This document shows positions 42,801 to 51,843 of a stretch of 64,000 nucleotides of DNA, piece after piece. The DNA is from Anaerolineales bacterium. Lineage in GTDB: Bacteria; Chloroflexota; Anaerolineae; Anaerolineales; Anaerolineaceae. Numbering within the stretch: position 1 is the first letter of the stretch; every line of letters begins with the position of its first letter. The DNA is taken from assembly GCA_020060485.1 (NCBI GenBank), contig JAGVAB010000029.1, positions 1 through 64,000 on the forward strand, given 5' to 3'. Made by a program: the position numbers and the translations under genes. Under the pieces are notes generated by a model. That model was not told the DNA's origin, made no database searches, and worked only from the letters and a program-made list of their open reading frames with translations.

Positions 42801-45351
42801 GGCGCCCTGGCTGGGGGCGGTGCTGTGGTATGTTGTGGTCAGCCTGCTGGGCTGGGTGGTCATGCCGCTCGTGCGGATGGGATTGGGCGGCCTGCCAGAC
42901 AAGGGCTATCCATTTGCGCGGCTGGTGGGGATGCTGCTGGTGGCCTGGCTGGTCTGGCTGGCTGGCTCGGCGGGCGTTCCGGTGACCCGTACTACGATCA
43001 GTGTGGTGATCCTGCTGGTACTGGCGGGCAACGCCTTCCTCTTCTGGAAACAGAGGATCAATCTGCGCCAGTTGTGGCAGACAAAACGCCGAGACATTCT
43101 GATCGCTGAGGGTGTTTTCCTGGCCTTTTTCGTGATTGACCTCTTGATCCGTTTGGGCAATCCTGACCTGTGGCATCCCTACAAGGGCGGCGAAAAGCCG
43201 ATGGATTTTTCCTACTTCCAGGCGGTGTTGAAAAGCACTACATTTCCGCCTTATGATCCCTGGTTTGCGGGCGGGTATATCAACTACTATTATTATGGTT
43301 TTGTGGTGGTGGGCGTGCTGGTCAAGTGGTTGGGAATTGAGCCTTCGATTGCCTACAATCTGGTGCTGCCCACCTTGTTTGCTTTTGTGGGAGCGGGGGC
43401 TTTCTCAATCGGCTGGAATCTCTTTGCCGGGCAGGTGCGGCTTCCCCGTTTGTTTTTGACACAGCAATCGGATCAATCAGCTTTAAGTGAAGGGGAAGAT
43501 CCAGCAGAAGGTGGTGAGGCGGAGGTAATTCTGGCTGCGAAACCGCCTGATGATGCTCCTTTAGCCAAAGAAGAAATAACAGGGGATCTGCCGTTGATTG
43601 CCGGATTGAGTACCTCTCTGGCTGTCTTGATCCTGGGCAATCTGGGGACGGTACGCATGATCGTGAACGGGTTCCAGCGCATGGCAGCGCCGGGCGGTCA
43701 AACGGGTGATGGGAATATCTTCCAGCGCTGGCTGTGGTTCTTTCAGGGTATTGGCAGGTTTTTCAGGGGCGGATTGCTGCCTTATCCGCCTGGAGACTGG
43801 TACTGGATACCCAGCCGGGCGATACCGGGGAATGTGATCACCGAGTTTCCCTTCTTCACTTTCCTGTATGCAGACCTGCATGCGCATATGATCGCTTTGC
43901 CAATCACTCTGCTGGCGATCGCCTGGGCGGTGTCCATTCTCAAGGGACGCTGGCAATGGCAATCCGCAGGGCGGCTGCCTGGGTGGGTCACGTATAGCTG
44001 CGCAATCTTTTTGGGAGCATTGACAATGGGCGCTTTGCGGCCCACCAATACCTGGGATTTTCCAACCTATGTTCTGGTTGGCGTGGCGGCGGTAACGTAC
44101 ACTTTCTTCCGGCATGGCTGGGAAAGCAGCGGCGGTGAAGACGGATCTTCTGCGAAACGAGGATGGTGGCGGTGGCTGGGCAGCCTGGCCTTGCTGCTGG
44201 TTTTGACATGGGGAATGTACCAACCTTTCAGCCGCTGGTATGGGGCCGGGTATACCAGTATCATGCTGTGGAAAATTGACGAACACACCCCGCTCGGCTC
44301 TTACCTGGTGCATTGGGGGTTGTTCCTGTTCGTGATCGTTAGCTGGCTGGTGTGGGAAACACGGGAATGGATGGCGACTACCCCGGTATCACACCTGAAC
44401 AAGCTGCGCAGATACCTGGGCGTGATCTATGGTTCTCTGGCCTTGCTGGCTGGATTAACAGTGGTGCTGCTGGCGACAGGTGTGTCAATCGCCTGGCTGG
44501 CGCTTCCAATGGCTGCCTGGGCGGGGGTTCTGCTGCTTCGGCCTGACCAGCCGGACGAGAAGCGGCTGGTGCTGTTCCTGACGGGCAGTGCGTTGTTCAT
44601 GACCCTGTTTGTTGAGGTGTTTGTGCTGGAAGGCGATATTGGCCGGATGAACACGGTTTTCAAGTTCTACATGCAGGCCTGGGTGATGTTTGCCATATCG
44701 GCTGCTGCGGCTTTGCTGTGGCTGCTGCCAGTTGTGGTGGCGAACTGGGCGATGACCGGGTGGCGTATTTGGCGATTTGGACTGGGGGCGCTGCTGTTCA
44801 GTGCTTTCCTGTTCCCGGTGGCAGGCGGCTTGGACAAGGTCACAGACCGGATGAGCAGAAATGCGCCGCACACCCTGGATGGCATGGCTTACATGATGAC
44901 AGCCACCTACAGCGACCAGGGAATGGATATGGATTTGGGTCAGGATTATCAAGCCATTCAATGGATGCTGGAGAATGTTGAAGGCTCACCGGTGATCGTG
45001 GAAGGGAATACGCCGGAATATCGCTGGGGAAGCCGTTTTACGATCAACACTGGTTTGCCGGGTGTGGTCGGCTGGAACTGGCACCAGCGCCAGCAGCGTT
45101 CGGTTGTCTCTTCGGAGTGGGTTACCAGGCGGGTGGATGCGATTACCACTTTCTATACGACCAGCAATCGGGCGGCGGTTGAAGACTTCTTGCGGCGATA
45201 CGATGTACAATATATCATAGTCGGCCAACTGGAACAGGCATATTTTCCAGGGCAGGGCTTGGTGAAATTTGAAGAATGGAACGGCGACCTGTGGCAGAGT
45301 GTATACCGGCAGGATGATACTGTCATCTATCAGGTATTGCTTGCCGATTAG
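39886..45351 (+). CDS. giant fusion: GT-C glycosyltransferase plus DUF2298 (YYY) membrane domain
   Basis: 1821 aa from the ATG at 39886, with AAAGG 7 nt upstream; the ATG at 39880 is too close to that site. Part 1 (about 1-480): polytopic GT-C region, with HLHPDERFLTMVETG in the first loop carrying the DE pair. Part 2 (about 480-960): non-membrane region, predominantly beta-like, with YVFISSNRQWGTTTRVPERYP. Part 3 (about 970-1821): polytopic domain with the diagnostic YYYxG (Y1134-Y1136, G1138), PSRAIPGNVITEFPFFTFLYADLHAH, RPTNTWDFPTYV, and GDIGRMNTVFKFYMQAW, i.e. DUF2298/Chlor_Arch_YYY. No reaction is established for DUF2298. Confidence 0.88.
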   Translation: MNLHTQDEHVSLPGKSGRPSWVWGILLLGVILLGAYFRFVGLDWDQNQHLHPDERFLTMVETGIAPVNSLGEYFNTATSSLNPNNRGFGFFVYGTLPIIMVRYLGEWTGQTGFDQIQMVGRAVSGILDLLTVLLVYLIALRLYGKQRLALLAASFSAFSVLPIQISHYFVVDNYTNFFITLALLFAVLIATRPVKACEQAEEIDAGLEDEGGVDIPAGGLGDMLLRQWDGIGLYLLFGVALGMAVASKINAAAAALLLPAAALVWFYKTAEESRQDGVWLVIRNLVLGAVVSLITFRIFQPYAFNGPGFFGIGLNPDWVETMKSLAAQTSGDVDFPPALQWARRPLWFSGMNMILWGLGLPLGILAWSGFLGMGWKMVRGGEWRQHLVLWSWTAFYFTWQSFNGNPTMRYQLPIYPALAVIAAWAIFALWERVKSHKEAGKGLGGLHWGRIVVPAMGFLVLVLTFAWAFAFTRIYTRPVTRVEASEWIYQNVPAAINLRVANNGDETNFPIAFKAGYTATASQPLVMAFVPHQSANMVGLNFAHVVNRNGVSEEDRVNLDIILSRERDGSDPLGAERLTSAFSRGAEQRGSAQDFFFTFPVALKQGEMVYLILRPEEGVSLDFAGPMAMRFNNAQGDFLQALAEPMDALRQGSSYTAHFNSRDGGTLRAVHLPWVVDWEQFPEAKLLRVKVIQPDALEQVLGTAEVADAFALKNDPRGRPFTLDFDPPVELAPGRQYVLRVEFVDGPGAIALYGSTQAKESSWDDPLPVGLYGLSPYDYNLGLYRTELNFEMYWDDNQEKLERFIGNLDQADYVFISSNRQWGTTTRVPERYPLTTAYYRNLLGCPEDRDILWCYRVAEPGMFEGELGFTLVKVVQSDPNLGGLRFNTQFAEEAFTVYDHPKVLIFQKRPDYNPEKVRSLLNSVDLSTVIRVTPKQAGKQPGTLLLPDDRLAAQRAGGTWTELFNRDAIYNRAPWLGAVLWYVVVSLLGWVVMPLVRMGLGGLPDKGYPFARLVGMLLVAWLVWLAGSAGVPVTRTTISVVILLVLAGNAFLFWKQRINLRQLWQTKRRDILIAEGVFLAFFVIDLLIRLGNPDLWHPYKGGEKPMDFSYFQAVLKSTTFPPYDPWFAGGYINYYYYGFVVVGVLVKWLGIEPSIAYNLVLPTLFAFVGAGAFSIGWNLFAGQVRLPRLFLTQQSDQSALSEGEDPAEGGEAEVILAAKPPDDAPLAKEEITGDLPLIAGLSTSLAVLILGNLGTVRMIVNGFQRMAAPGGQTGDGNIFQRWLWFFQGIGRFFRGGLLPYPPGDWYWIPSRAIPGNVITEFPFFTFLYADLHAHMIALPITLLAIAWAVSILKGRWQWQSAGRLPGWVTYSCAIFLGALTMGALRPTNTWDFPTYVLVGVAAVTYTFFRHGWESSGGEDGSSAKRGWWRWLGSLALLLVLTWGMYQPFSRWYGAGYTSIMLWKIDEHTPLGSYLVHWGLFLFVIVSWLVWETREWMATTPVSHLNKLRRYLGVIYGSLALLAGLTVVLLATGVSIAWLALPMAAWAGVLLLRPDQPDEKRLVLFLTGSALFMTLFVEVFVLEGDIGRMNTVFKFYMQAWVMFAISAAAALLWLLPVVVANWAMTGWRIWRFGLGALLFSAFLFPVAGGLDKVTDRMSRNAPHTLDGMAYMMTATYSDQGMDMDLGQDYQAIQWMLENVEGSPVIVEGNTPEYRWGSRFTINTGLPGVVGWNWHQRQQRSVVSSEWVTRRVDAITTFYTTSNRAAVEDFLRRYDVQYIIVGQLEQAYFPGQGLVKFEEWNGDLWQSVYRQDDTVIYQVLLAD

Positions 45352-45380
45352 ATTCAGGAAGACCGGCGGAAAGTGACTGC

Positions 45381-47963
45381 TTGAACATGTTTGATTTCTT
45401 GCTCTGGTATCTATTTTTGCTGGCACTAGGCTGGCTATCGTTCCCGATCGCCTATCGGTTGATGCCCAATTTGGCCGACCGGGGATTTGCACTTGCACGG
45501 CCTTTGGGGCTTTTGATCTGGGGGTATATTTTCTGGCTGCTGGCTTCTCTGCAATTTGTGCGAAATGATGCGGGAGGAATGCTGCTCGCCCTGCTGTTTG
45601 TAGCAGGACTGAGTGCGTTGTCGCTCAAGGGACGTTGGCGAGAATTTGTTGATTGGCTGGCAGATCACAAGAGAGTGATCTTAACAGTTGAAGTGCTGTT
45701 CCTGATTGGTTTTGCATTCTGGACATATGTGCGTGCCGGTAACCCGGATATTTCGGGCACTGAAAAACCTATGGAAATGGCCTTCATCAATGCCATCTTG
45801 CGCTCACCGACCTTTCCGCCGCGTGACCCCTGGCTGGCTGGTTACTCCATCTCTTATTATTACTTCGGCTATGTCATGATCGCCATGTTGATGCGGATGA
45901 CGGGTGTCGAACCGGGGGTGGCGTTCAATCTGGCATCTGCTTTGTGGTTTGCCCTGACGGCGGCAGCAGCCTATGGGATCGTCTTTAATTTGCTTGCCAG
46001 CCGGCACCGACAACGGCCGATGAAAGCGGCCGCGCAAATTGGCGGGGCATTGCTGGGGCCTTTGTTTGTCTTGCTGTTGGGTAATCTGGAAGGAATGTTG
46101 GAAGTATTCCATTCAGGAGGTTTGTTCTGGCGGCAGACGGCAGACGGAGGATGGCAATCCCGTTTCTGGAGCTGGCTGGATTTGCAGGAGCTTGTCAATC
46201 CGCCATCACCGCCATTTACCTGGCGGCCAGAGCGGCCGGGAGGCATCTGGTGGTGGCGCGCTTCGCGCGTGCTGCAGGACTATGATCTGGCAGGTGGGAG
46301 CAAGGAAGTGATTGATGAATTTCCATTTTTCTCTTACCTTTTGGCAGACCTGCACCCGCATGTGCTGGCTATGCCGTTCGTGCTGCTGGCTGTTGGCCTG
46401 GCTTTGCAGTTCTTCCTGCGCCCGGAAGGCTTCCAGTTTGGCGGTGAATCACTGGTGAGCTGGTTTGGCCGTTGGGCACGCGGAGAAGAGGTTTATCTGC
46501 GGCATCTGGCATTGTACCAGTGGCTGCGGCAGGGAGAGTTCTGGCTGGTGGTGCTGGTGATGGGCGGCCTGGCGTTTTTGAACACCTGGGACTTTCCGAT
46601 CTATGTGGGTTTATATGCGGCGATTGTGGCGTTGAAGCGCATGCAGCGGGAAGGCTGGCATGCCGGTCTGTTGAGCCTTTTTATGCGTATAGGTATTACA
46701 GTAGGTCTGCTGGGTGTCTTGCTGTACCTGCCTTTTTACAGCGGGTTTGCTTCCCAGGCTGGCGGATTCCTGCCCAGCATGGCCTTTTTCACCAGAGGGG
46801 TGCATTTCTGGGTGATGTTTGGTACGCTGTTGATCCCGATTGCTTTTTATCTGATCTGGTTATGGTGGACTGCCGGCAATCGCCAGCAGTTGATGAAGGG
46901 CTTGAAGTTTGCCCTGCTGCTGGTGGGCGGCCTGTGGGTATTTTCCTTTCTGGCAGCTGGAATGATGGTTTGGCTGCCGGATATCATTCCTGATTCGGCC
47001 AGACTCAATAGTGGGGCGAGTTTTCTGCTCAGCTTGCAGGGTGCGGGTGATGCGTTCACGTTATTGTTTGGATCGCTGGTGCGCCGCCTGGCCCAACCGG
47101 GAACATGGATCACCCTGATCGGACTGCTGACTTTAGTCTGGTCATTGGTTGGTGTATTCACTGAAGCGAAGCCCAAAACAGGCAGGGACGATAAACGCAA
47201 GCTAACCACGGCTGATGGTTTTGTGCTGGCGTTGTTATTTGTGGGTGCAGGGCTGGTGCTGTTTCCTGAGTTTATGTATCTGCGGGACCAGTTCAGCACG
47301 CGCATGAACACCATCTTCAAGTTCTATTTTCAGGCCTGGATCTTGTGGGCGATTGCGGCGGCGTATGGCTCAGTGGTTTTGTGGGGTGAGCTGAAGAAAT
47401 TGCAAAAGGGCTTGTATGCTGTTGTCTGGTCTATGGTGTTGATCAGTGCGCTGGCTTACCCGGTGTTTGGACTGCTTTCGCAGACAAGGAATTTTGGCTT
47501 CACTGATCTTTCACTGGACGGAACGCGGTTCATCAGCTATTATGCTTCCGATGACCTGGCGGCAATCCAATGGCTGCGGCAGGCCCCGGATGGCGTAATC
47601 GTGGAAGCGGTGGGTGGCAGTTACAGTGGGTATGCGCGCATTGCCACCCACACCGGGCTGCCCAATCTGCTTGGCTGGCCAGGTCACGAAAGTCAGTGGC
47701 GGGGCGGAGCAGAGGAGATGGGTTCGCGCCAGGTTGAGATTGAAACCGTGTACCAGACCAACCGCTGGGAGGAGGCCAAACCCATTTTGGAGCGCTACCA
47801 GGTGCGGTATGTAGTGGTGGGCAATCTCGAACGCAGTACCTACCGGGTCAGCGAGGCAAAATTTACGCAGCATCTCAGGCCGGTGTTTACTCAGGGCAAC
47901 ATCGTTATTTTCGAAGTGCCTGGGGCAGCAACGTCGTCTGATCAATCTAACCAACTGAGGTAA
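45381..47963 (+). CDS. DUF2298 (Chlor_Arch_YYY) polytopic membrane protein
   Basis: 860 aa from a TTG with GGAAAG 7 nt upstream; the ATG two codons later (45387) is the alternative. About 16 helices. YYYxG at Y159-Y161/G163 (ISYYYFGYVM), then VIDEFPFFSYLLADLHPHVLAMPF, FLNTWDFPIYVGLYA and FSTRMNTIFKFYFQAWILWA. The C-terminal soluble part has ARIATHTGLPNLLGWPGHESQWRG. It matches part 3 of the upstream fusion along its whole length, so the two are paralogues. Extracytoplasmic Asp/His-rich loops suggest a GT-C-like transferase; this is inference. Confidence 0.9.
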   Translation: MNMFDFLLWYLFLLALGWLSFPIAYRLMPNLADRGFALARPLGLLIWGYIFWLLASLQFVRNDAGGMLLALLFVAGLSALSLKGRWREFVDWLADHKRVILTVEVLFLIGFAFWTYVRAGNPDISGTEKPMEMAFINAILRSPTFPPRDPWLAGYSISYYYFGYVMIAMLMRMTGVEPGVAFNLASALWFALTAAAAYGIVFNLLASRHRQRPMKAAAQIGGALLGPLFVLLLGNLEGMLEVFHSGGLFWRQTADGGWQSRFWSWLDLQELVNPPSPPFTWRPERPGGIWWWRASRVLQDYDLAGGSKEVIDEFPFFSYLLADLHPHVLAMPFVLLAVGLALQFFLRPEGFQFGGESLVSWFGRWARGEEVYLRHLALYQWLRQGEFWLVVLVMGGLAFLNTWDFPIYVGLYAAIVALKRMQREGWHAGLLSLFMRIGITVGLLGVLLYLPFYSGFASQAGGFLPSMAFFTRGVHFWVMFGTLLIPIAFYLIWLWWTAGNRQQLMKGLKFALLLVGGLWVFSFLAAGMMVWLPDIIPDSARLNSGASFLLSLQGAGDAFTLLFGSLVRRLAQPGTWITLIGLLTLVWSLVGVFTEAKPKTGRDDKRKLTTADGFVLALLFVGAGLVLFPEFMYLRDQFSTRMNTIFKFYFQAWILWAIAAAYGSVVLWGELKKLQKGLYAVVWSMVLISALAYPVFGLLSQTRNFGFTDLSLDGTRFISYYASDDLAAIQWLRQAPDGVIVEAVGGSYSGYARIATHTGLPNLLGWPGHESQWRGGAEEMGSRQVEIETVYQTNRWEEAKPILERYQVRYVVVGNLERSTYRVSEAKFTQHLRPVFTQGNIVIFEVPGAATSSDQSNQLR

Positions 47964-47969
47964 GAAGGC

Positions 47970-49685
47970 ATGAGCACAAAAAAATGGACAGCAGAGAGCG
48001 GCCTGTATGCAGTGATTTTGTTGTTGACTTTGACCGTACGCCTGCTCCATCTTGGAAAAAACCCATTGTCTGACGCCGAGGCTGAACTGGCTTTAAAGGC
48101 CCTTGCATTTGCTAATGGGCAATCGACCGGGGTTGGGGCGCAAGCACTCTATGTCCTTTTCACGGGCGGATTGTTCTATGTTTTTCAGACCACAAATTTC
48201 CTTGCGCGGCTTTTGCCGGCATTGGCGGGAAGCCTGCTGGTTGGCGTTCCTTATCTTTTACGTGAACAACTGGGACGCAAGACGGCTTTGTTGCTGACCT
48301 TTTTCCTGGCAATCAGCCCGGGCTTGGTGGCTGCATCCAGGCAGGCTGATACGCTGATCCTGGCTTCTGCTTTCTTGCTGCTGGCCGGGGCATTTTTTGT
48401 GCGCCGAAAGGCTGCCCTTGGCGGTTCCATGGCGGCACTGGCCTTGTTGAGCGGGCCGGAGATCTGGCCGGGATTGATTGCTCTAGCCCTGGCACTTGGC
48501 TATCTGCGCTTGGTTAAGCAGCGCGGCACTGATGAAACGTTGTTGGTCTTGGCTGGTGAAGAACACGCCCAAGAGTTTGGCTGGAAGAAATTCCTGGGTT
48601 GGTTTGCAGGCAGTTTTGTTTTACTTGGCCTATTGTTCTTTATCAAGCCCGGCGGGATTGGTGCGGCGGCAGGCAGCCTGCCCATGTATTTGCAGGGCTG
48701 GGTTAGTGGGTCAGGCAGTACGTTTCAGCGTATGCTGGTTGCCTTGCTGGCTTATGAGGGCCTGGCTTTGGTGTTTGGGAGTTGGGCGGGACTGACTCAA
48801 TTTAGAAACCGGGAGCAGTTGGACCGCTTCCTTTGTGTATGGAGCACGGCGGCTTTGTTGATGGTGCTCATTTATCCCGGGCGACAGGAGATCGATCTGG
48901 TTTGGGTGTTAATCCCCCTGCTGGGCATGGCAGCCAGACTGCTGGGCCGCCAGGCTCATGTGGAGCAGGAGGTGCGCTGGATTGCATATGCCCTGGCCGT
49001 GGCCGTGATGGTATTGGGCATTCTGGTCTGGATGAATCTCGCCGGGCTTTCTGGTCCCATTCTTTCATCAGTGGATCTGCAATTACGCTGGGTGCGCCTG
49101 GCGGCCACCCTGGTGGTGATGGCCCTCCTGGTTGTGCTGGTTGGCTGGGGGTGGTCAGCTCCGGCGGCCAAGGTTGGGTTTGTGCTGGGGTTGGGGGGAT
49201 GCCTTTTGTTGTATACCTTCTCGGCGAGCTGGCACGCGGCTGGATTGGGGCCTCACCCGGAGGCTGAACTTTGGCGAACGGGACCTTATCCGGCGCAAGC
49301 GGATCTTTTATTGAAGACGGTGGGCGACCTTTCAGCGCAACAGACAGGGGAACGCACAGGTCCAGGCACGGTTGTCATGCAGCTTGATTCCCCGAGCCTG
49401 CGCTGGCTCTTGCGTGATCAATCACAGGTGCAGTTTGTGAATTTCCTGCCGGCAGAAGAACAGCCTCTGTTGGTCATCACCGGGCAAAAAGATAACCCCG
49501 GGTTGACAGCTGGTTATTCGGGTCAGGATTTTGTATGGCAGGAAATGCCAGCCTGGTCAATTCTTCTGGGTGATGATTGGCTGGGATGGTTAACCTTCCG
49601 CGAGGTTGTGTTGCAAGAAGAGCGCATCATTTTGTGGACAAAATCTGATCTTTTCCCAAGCAACGGCGAAGATGCAGGAAATTAA
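47970..49685 (+). CDS. GT-C-like polytopic glycosyltransferase
   Basis: 571 aa. About 12 helices and a C-terminal extracytoplasmic domain of about 130 residues. The first loop, LGKNPLSDAEAELALKALAF, carries acidic residues D35, E37 and E39 in the position of the catalytic DE of PMT-like enzymes, though without the usual 'DE' dipeptide. It starts 6 nt after the DUF2298 gene, with a purine-rich AAGAAGG before the ATG. Most likely a partner of the two DUF2298 proteins, using a lipid-linked sugar; the substrate is unknown. Confidence 0.75.
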   Translation: MSTKKWTAESGLYAVILLLTLTVRLLHLGKNPLSDAEAELALKALAFANGQSTGVGAQALYVLFTGGLFYVFQTTNFLARLLPALAGSLLVGVPYLLREQLGRKTALLLTFFLAISPGLVAASRQADTLILASAFLLLAGAFFVRRKAALGGSMAALALLSGPEIWPGLIALALALGYLRLVKQRGTDETLLVLAGEEHAQEFGWKKFLGWFAGSFVLLGLLFFIKPGGIGAAAGSLPMYLQGWVSGSGSTFQRMLVALLAYEGLALVFGSWAGLTQFRNREQLDRFLCVWSTAALLMVLIYPGRQEIDLVWVLIPLLGMAARLLGRQAHVEQEVRWIAYALAVAVMVLGILVWMNLAGLSGPILSSVDLQLRWVRLAATLVVMALLVVLVGWGWSAPAAKVGFVLGLGGCLLLYTFSASWHAAGLGPHPEAELWRTGPYPAQADLLLKTVGDLSAQQTGERTGPGTVVMQLDSPSLRWLLRDQSQVQFVNFLPAEEQPLLVITGQKDNPGLTAGYSGQDFVWQEMPAWSILLGDDWLGWLTFREVVLQEERIILWTKSDLFPSNGEDAGN

Positions 49686-49727
49686 CCATTCATTTCTTTC
49701 GAATGTGGAAAACAGGTATTTATTAAC

Positions 49728-50402
49728 ATGACAATTCGGAACAAGATCGCAATTGATGGCCCGGCCGCCTCCGGCAAGTCGACCCTGGCGGAAAAACTGG
49801 CCGATCATTTGCAGTACCTTTATTTTGATACAGGCGTGATGTACAGGGCAGTGACTTGGGCTGCCCAACAGCGGCTTGGCACTGTGGATGATGAGCAGGC
49901 TGTATGCAAGTTGGCACAGGCAGTGCGGATCGATGTGCGCCCGGCATGCCAGCAGGATGGACGAAAGAATGATATTCTGCTGGATGGAGAAGACATTACC
50001 TGGGATATCCGTTCTGCGGAGGTGAATCAGGATGTCTCGCAGGTCTCCGCTTATCCAGGCGTGCGCACTGCGATGACCGCGCAGCAAAGAAGGATCGGCG
50101 AGCAGGGACGTGTGGTAATGGTTGGACGGGACATTGGCACAGTTGTCATGCCGGAAGCTGATCTGAAGGTATTTCTGGATGCCTCAGCAGAGGAAAGGGC
50201 CATGCGGCGGTATCACGAGATGGTGGAGCGGGATGAAAAAGCCTCTTATGAAGAAATTCTGGCATCAGTTAAAAGGCGGGATCAGATCGATTCTTCACGG
50301 GCAATTGCGCCTCTGCGACCGGCAGAAGATGCCGTGATCGTTAATACGGATGGCAAGACAATCGAGGAAGTATTTGAGGAAGTCAAGGCATTGTTGAAAT
50401 AA
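49728..50402 (+). CDS. cmk: cytidylate kinase
   Basis: 224 aa. IAIDGPAASGKSTLAEKLA P-loop at the N-terminus, FDTGVMYRAVTW and GRDIGTVVMPEADLKVFLDAS, and the lid RRYHEMVERDEKASYEEILASVKRRDQIDSSR (two parts, about 158-190). It phosphorylates CMP and dCMP. The RBS is weak and the gene starts 42 nt after the GT-C gene, so it may be read from the same long transcript. Confidence 0.96.
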   Translation: MTIRNKIAIDGPAASGKSTLAEKLADHLQYLYFDTGVMYRAVTWAAQQRLGTVDDEQAVCKLAQAVRIDVRPACQQDGRKNDILLDGEDITWDIRSAEVNQDVSQVSAYPGVRTAMTAQQRRIGEQGRVVMVGRDIGTVVMPEADLKVFLDASAEERAMRRYHEMVERDEKASYEEILASVKRRDQIDSSRAIAPLRPAEDAVIVNTDGKTIEEVFEEVKALLK

Positions 50403-50436
50403 CACCACTGCCCAGTTCAGATCAGGGAGAGGTTTC

Positions 50437-51768
50437 ATGTGTGATACGATGGTGGCCGTCGGCAACTCCACTGCGAGTGGTGAAGTGCTTTTTGCAAAAA
50501 ACAGTGATCGTGAACCCAATGAGGCGCATGAGATCTTATACCTGCCGGCTGCGCGGCACGTTCTGGGAGACGCAGTGCACTGTACCTATATCACCCTCCC
50601 GCAGGTGGATGAAACCTATGCGGTGCTGCTGGCCAAGCCCTTCTGGATTTGGGGAGCTGAAATGGGCGCCAATGAACATGGGCTGGTGATTGGCAACGAG
50701 GCGGTCTTTACCAAAGGCGGTTACGAAAAAGGACCGGGACTGATCGGGATGGATTTTTTGCGCCTGGCCCTGGAGCGATGTGCGACTGCTGAAAGTGCGC
50801 TGCATACTCTGGTTCAACTGCTTGAAGTGTACGGTCAGGGCGGTAATTGCGGGTTTACGCACAAGATGTACTACGATAACAGCTATCTGGTGGCTGACCC
50901 GCAGGAGGCCTGGGTGCTGGAAACAGCCGGGAGGCAGTGGGCTGCCCAGAAGGTGCGGGATGTGCGCACCATCTCCAATATTCTTACGATCGAAGATGAC
51001 TGGGATATGGCATCAGACGATTTGATCCCATATGCACTGGACAGAGGCTGGTATAAAAAAGGCGAGAAGTTCAGTTTCAGCCGGTGTTACTCAGACACCC
51101 TGATATCGCACCTGGCGGATGGGAAACGGCGGCAGGAATGCACCACAGATCGGCTGCTGGCACGCAAAGGCAAACTGGATGTCGGGGATATGATGCAGGC
51201 ATTGCGGTCACATGGCCTGACTGAAGGGGATGATTATCAACTTGATCATGGGATTACTGGTTCTGTGGTGTGCATGCACGCCGGAATGGGACCCGTGCGG
51301 GGCAGCCAGACGACAGGGTCAATGGTGTCGCAATTGCGCCAGGGCGGGATGAATTTGCACTGGTTGACCGGAACAGCTGCGCCATGCACCGGTGTGTTCA
51401 AGCCGATATGGATGGATGCAATGCCTGAATTTGGGAAGCCGCCAAAGGGCAGGTATGATGAGACTAGCTTGTTCTGGCAGCACGAATTGCTGCATCGGGA
51501 AGTACTGCGGGCATATGGCGATCGACTGGCGGTTTATCAGCAGGAGCGGAATGATCTGGAAGGAAAATTCCTGGCTGGCGCAGAGGAAATGAGCGGAAAA
51601 GATGCGTATAGCCGCAAGGAATTCTCAGGGCAATGCCTGCTGGAGTCGCGGCAGGTATTGGATCGCTGGATTGGGCAGGTGAGGCAGGTTCCCACTCAAA
51701 AACATCGCCTGTTTTACTCGCTGGCATGGCGGAAATTTAACCGGCAGGCAGCCATTCCGCTGCCGTGA
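50437..51768 (+). CDS. secernin/C69-family dipeptidase-like Ntn hydrolase
   Basis: 443 aa. Begins MCDTMVAVGNSTASGEVLFAKNSDRE; after Met removal, Cys2 would be the N-terminal nucleophile, and the AKNSDR segment is the family's Ntn signature. GANEHGLVIGNEAVFTK and GLIGMDFLRLALERC follow, with GGNCGFTHKMYYDNSYLVADPQEAWVLET in the middle (parts about 140-168). No signal peptide, so it is cytoplasmic as in secernins. GGGAGAGG lies before the ATG. Members cleave dipeptides or acyl amides; the substrate is unknown. Confidence 0.88.
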   Translation: MCDTMVAVGNSTASGEVLFAKNSDREPNEAHEILYLPAARHVLGDAVHCTYITLPQVDETYAVLLAKPFWIWGAEMGANEHGLVIGNEAVFTKGGYEKGPGLIGMDFLRLALERCATAESALHTLVQLLEVYGQGGNCGFTHKMYYDNSYLVADPQEAWVLETAGRQWAAQKVRDVRTISNILTIEDDWDMASDDLIPYALDRGWYKKGEKFSFSRCYSDTLISHLADGKRRQECTTDRLLARKGKLDVGDMMQALRSHGLTEGDDYQLDHGITGSVVCMHAGMGPVRGSQTTGSMVSQLRQGGMNLHWLTGTAAPCTGVFKPIWMDAMPEFGKPPKGRYDETSLFWQHELLHREVLRAYGDRLAVYQQERNDLEGKFLAGAEEMSGKDAYSRKEFSGQCLLESRQVLDRWIGQVRQVPTQKHRLFYSLAWRKFNRQAAIPLP

Positions 51769-51810
51769 GGGGCAGATAGAACACGAGGAAATGGCACTGG
51801 TGCTATAATT

Positions 51811-51819
51811 CTGTAAAAC
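51811..51819 (+). promoter_or_regulatory. extended -10 promoter of the sensor kinase
   Basis: TGCTATAAT (TGn plus TATAAT at 51814-51819) with no strong -35. Start near 51826, giving a leader of about 18 nt. Confidence 0.6.
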
Positions 51820-51843
51820 CTGTTGCGACCTTGCGAATGAGAG

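Noticed and set aside
41941..43176. 411-codon open frame on the minus strand
   Set aside because: Antisense to the GT-C/DUF2298 fusion; rich in Gln, His and Arg as expected from reverse-complemented membrane-protein codons, and without any motif.
48103..49314. Short open frames in alternate frames within the last GT-C gene
   Set aside because: Frame-shifted shadows of the 571-aa protein without start signals.
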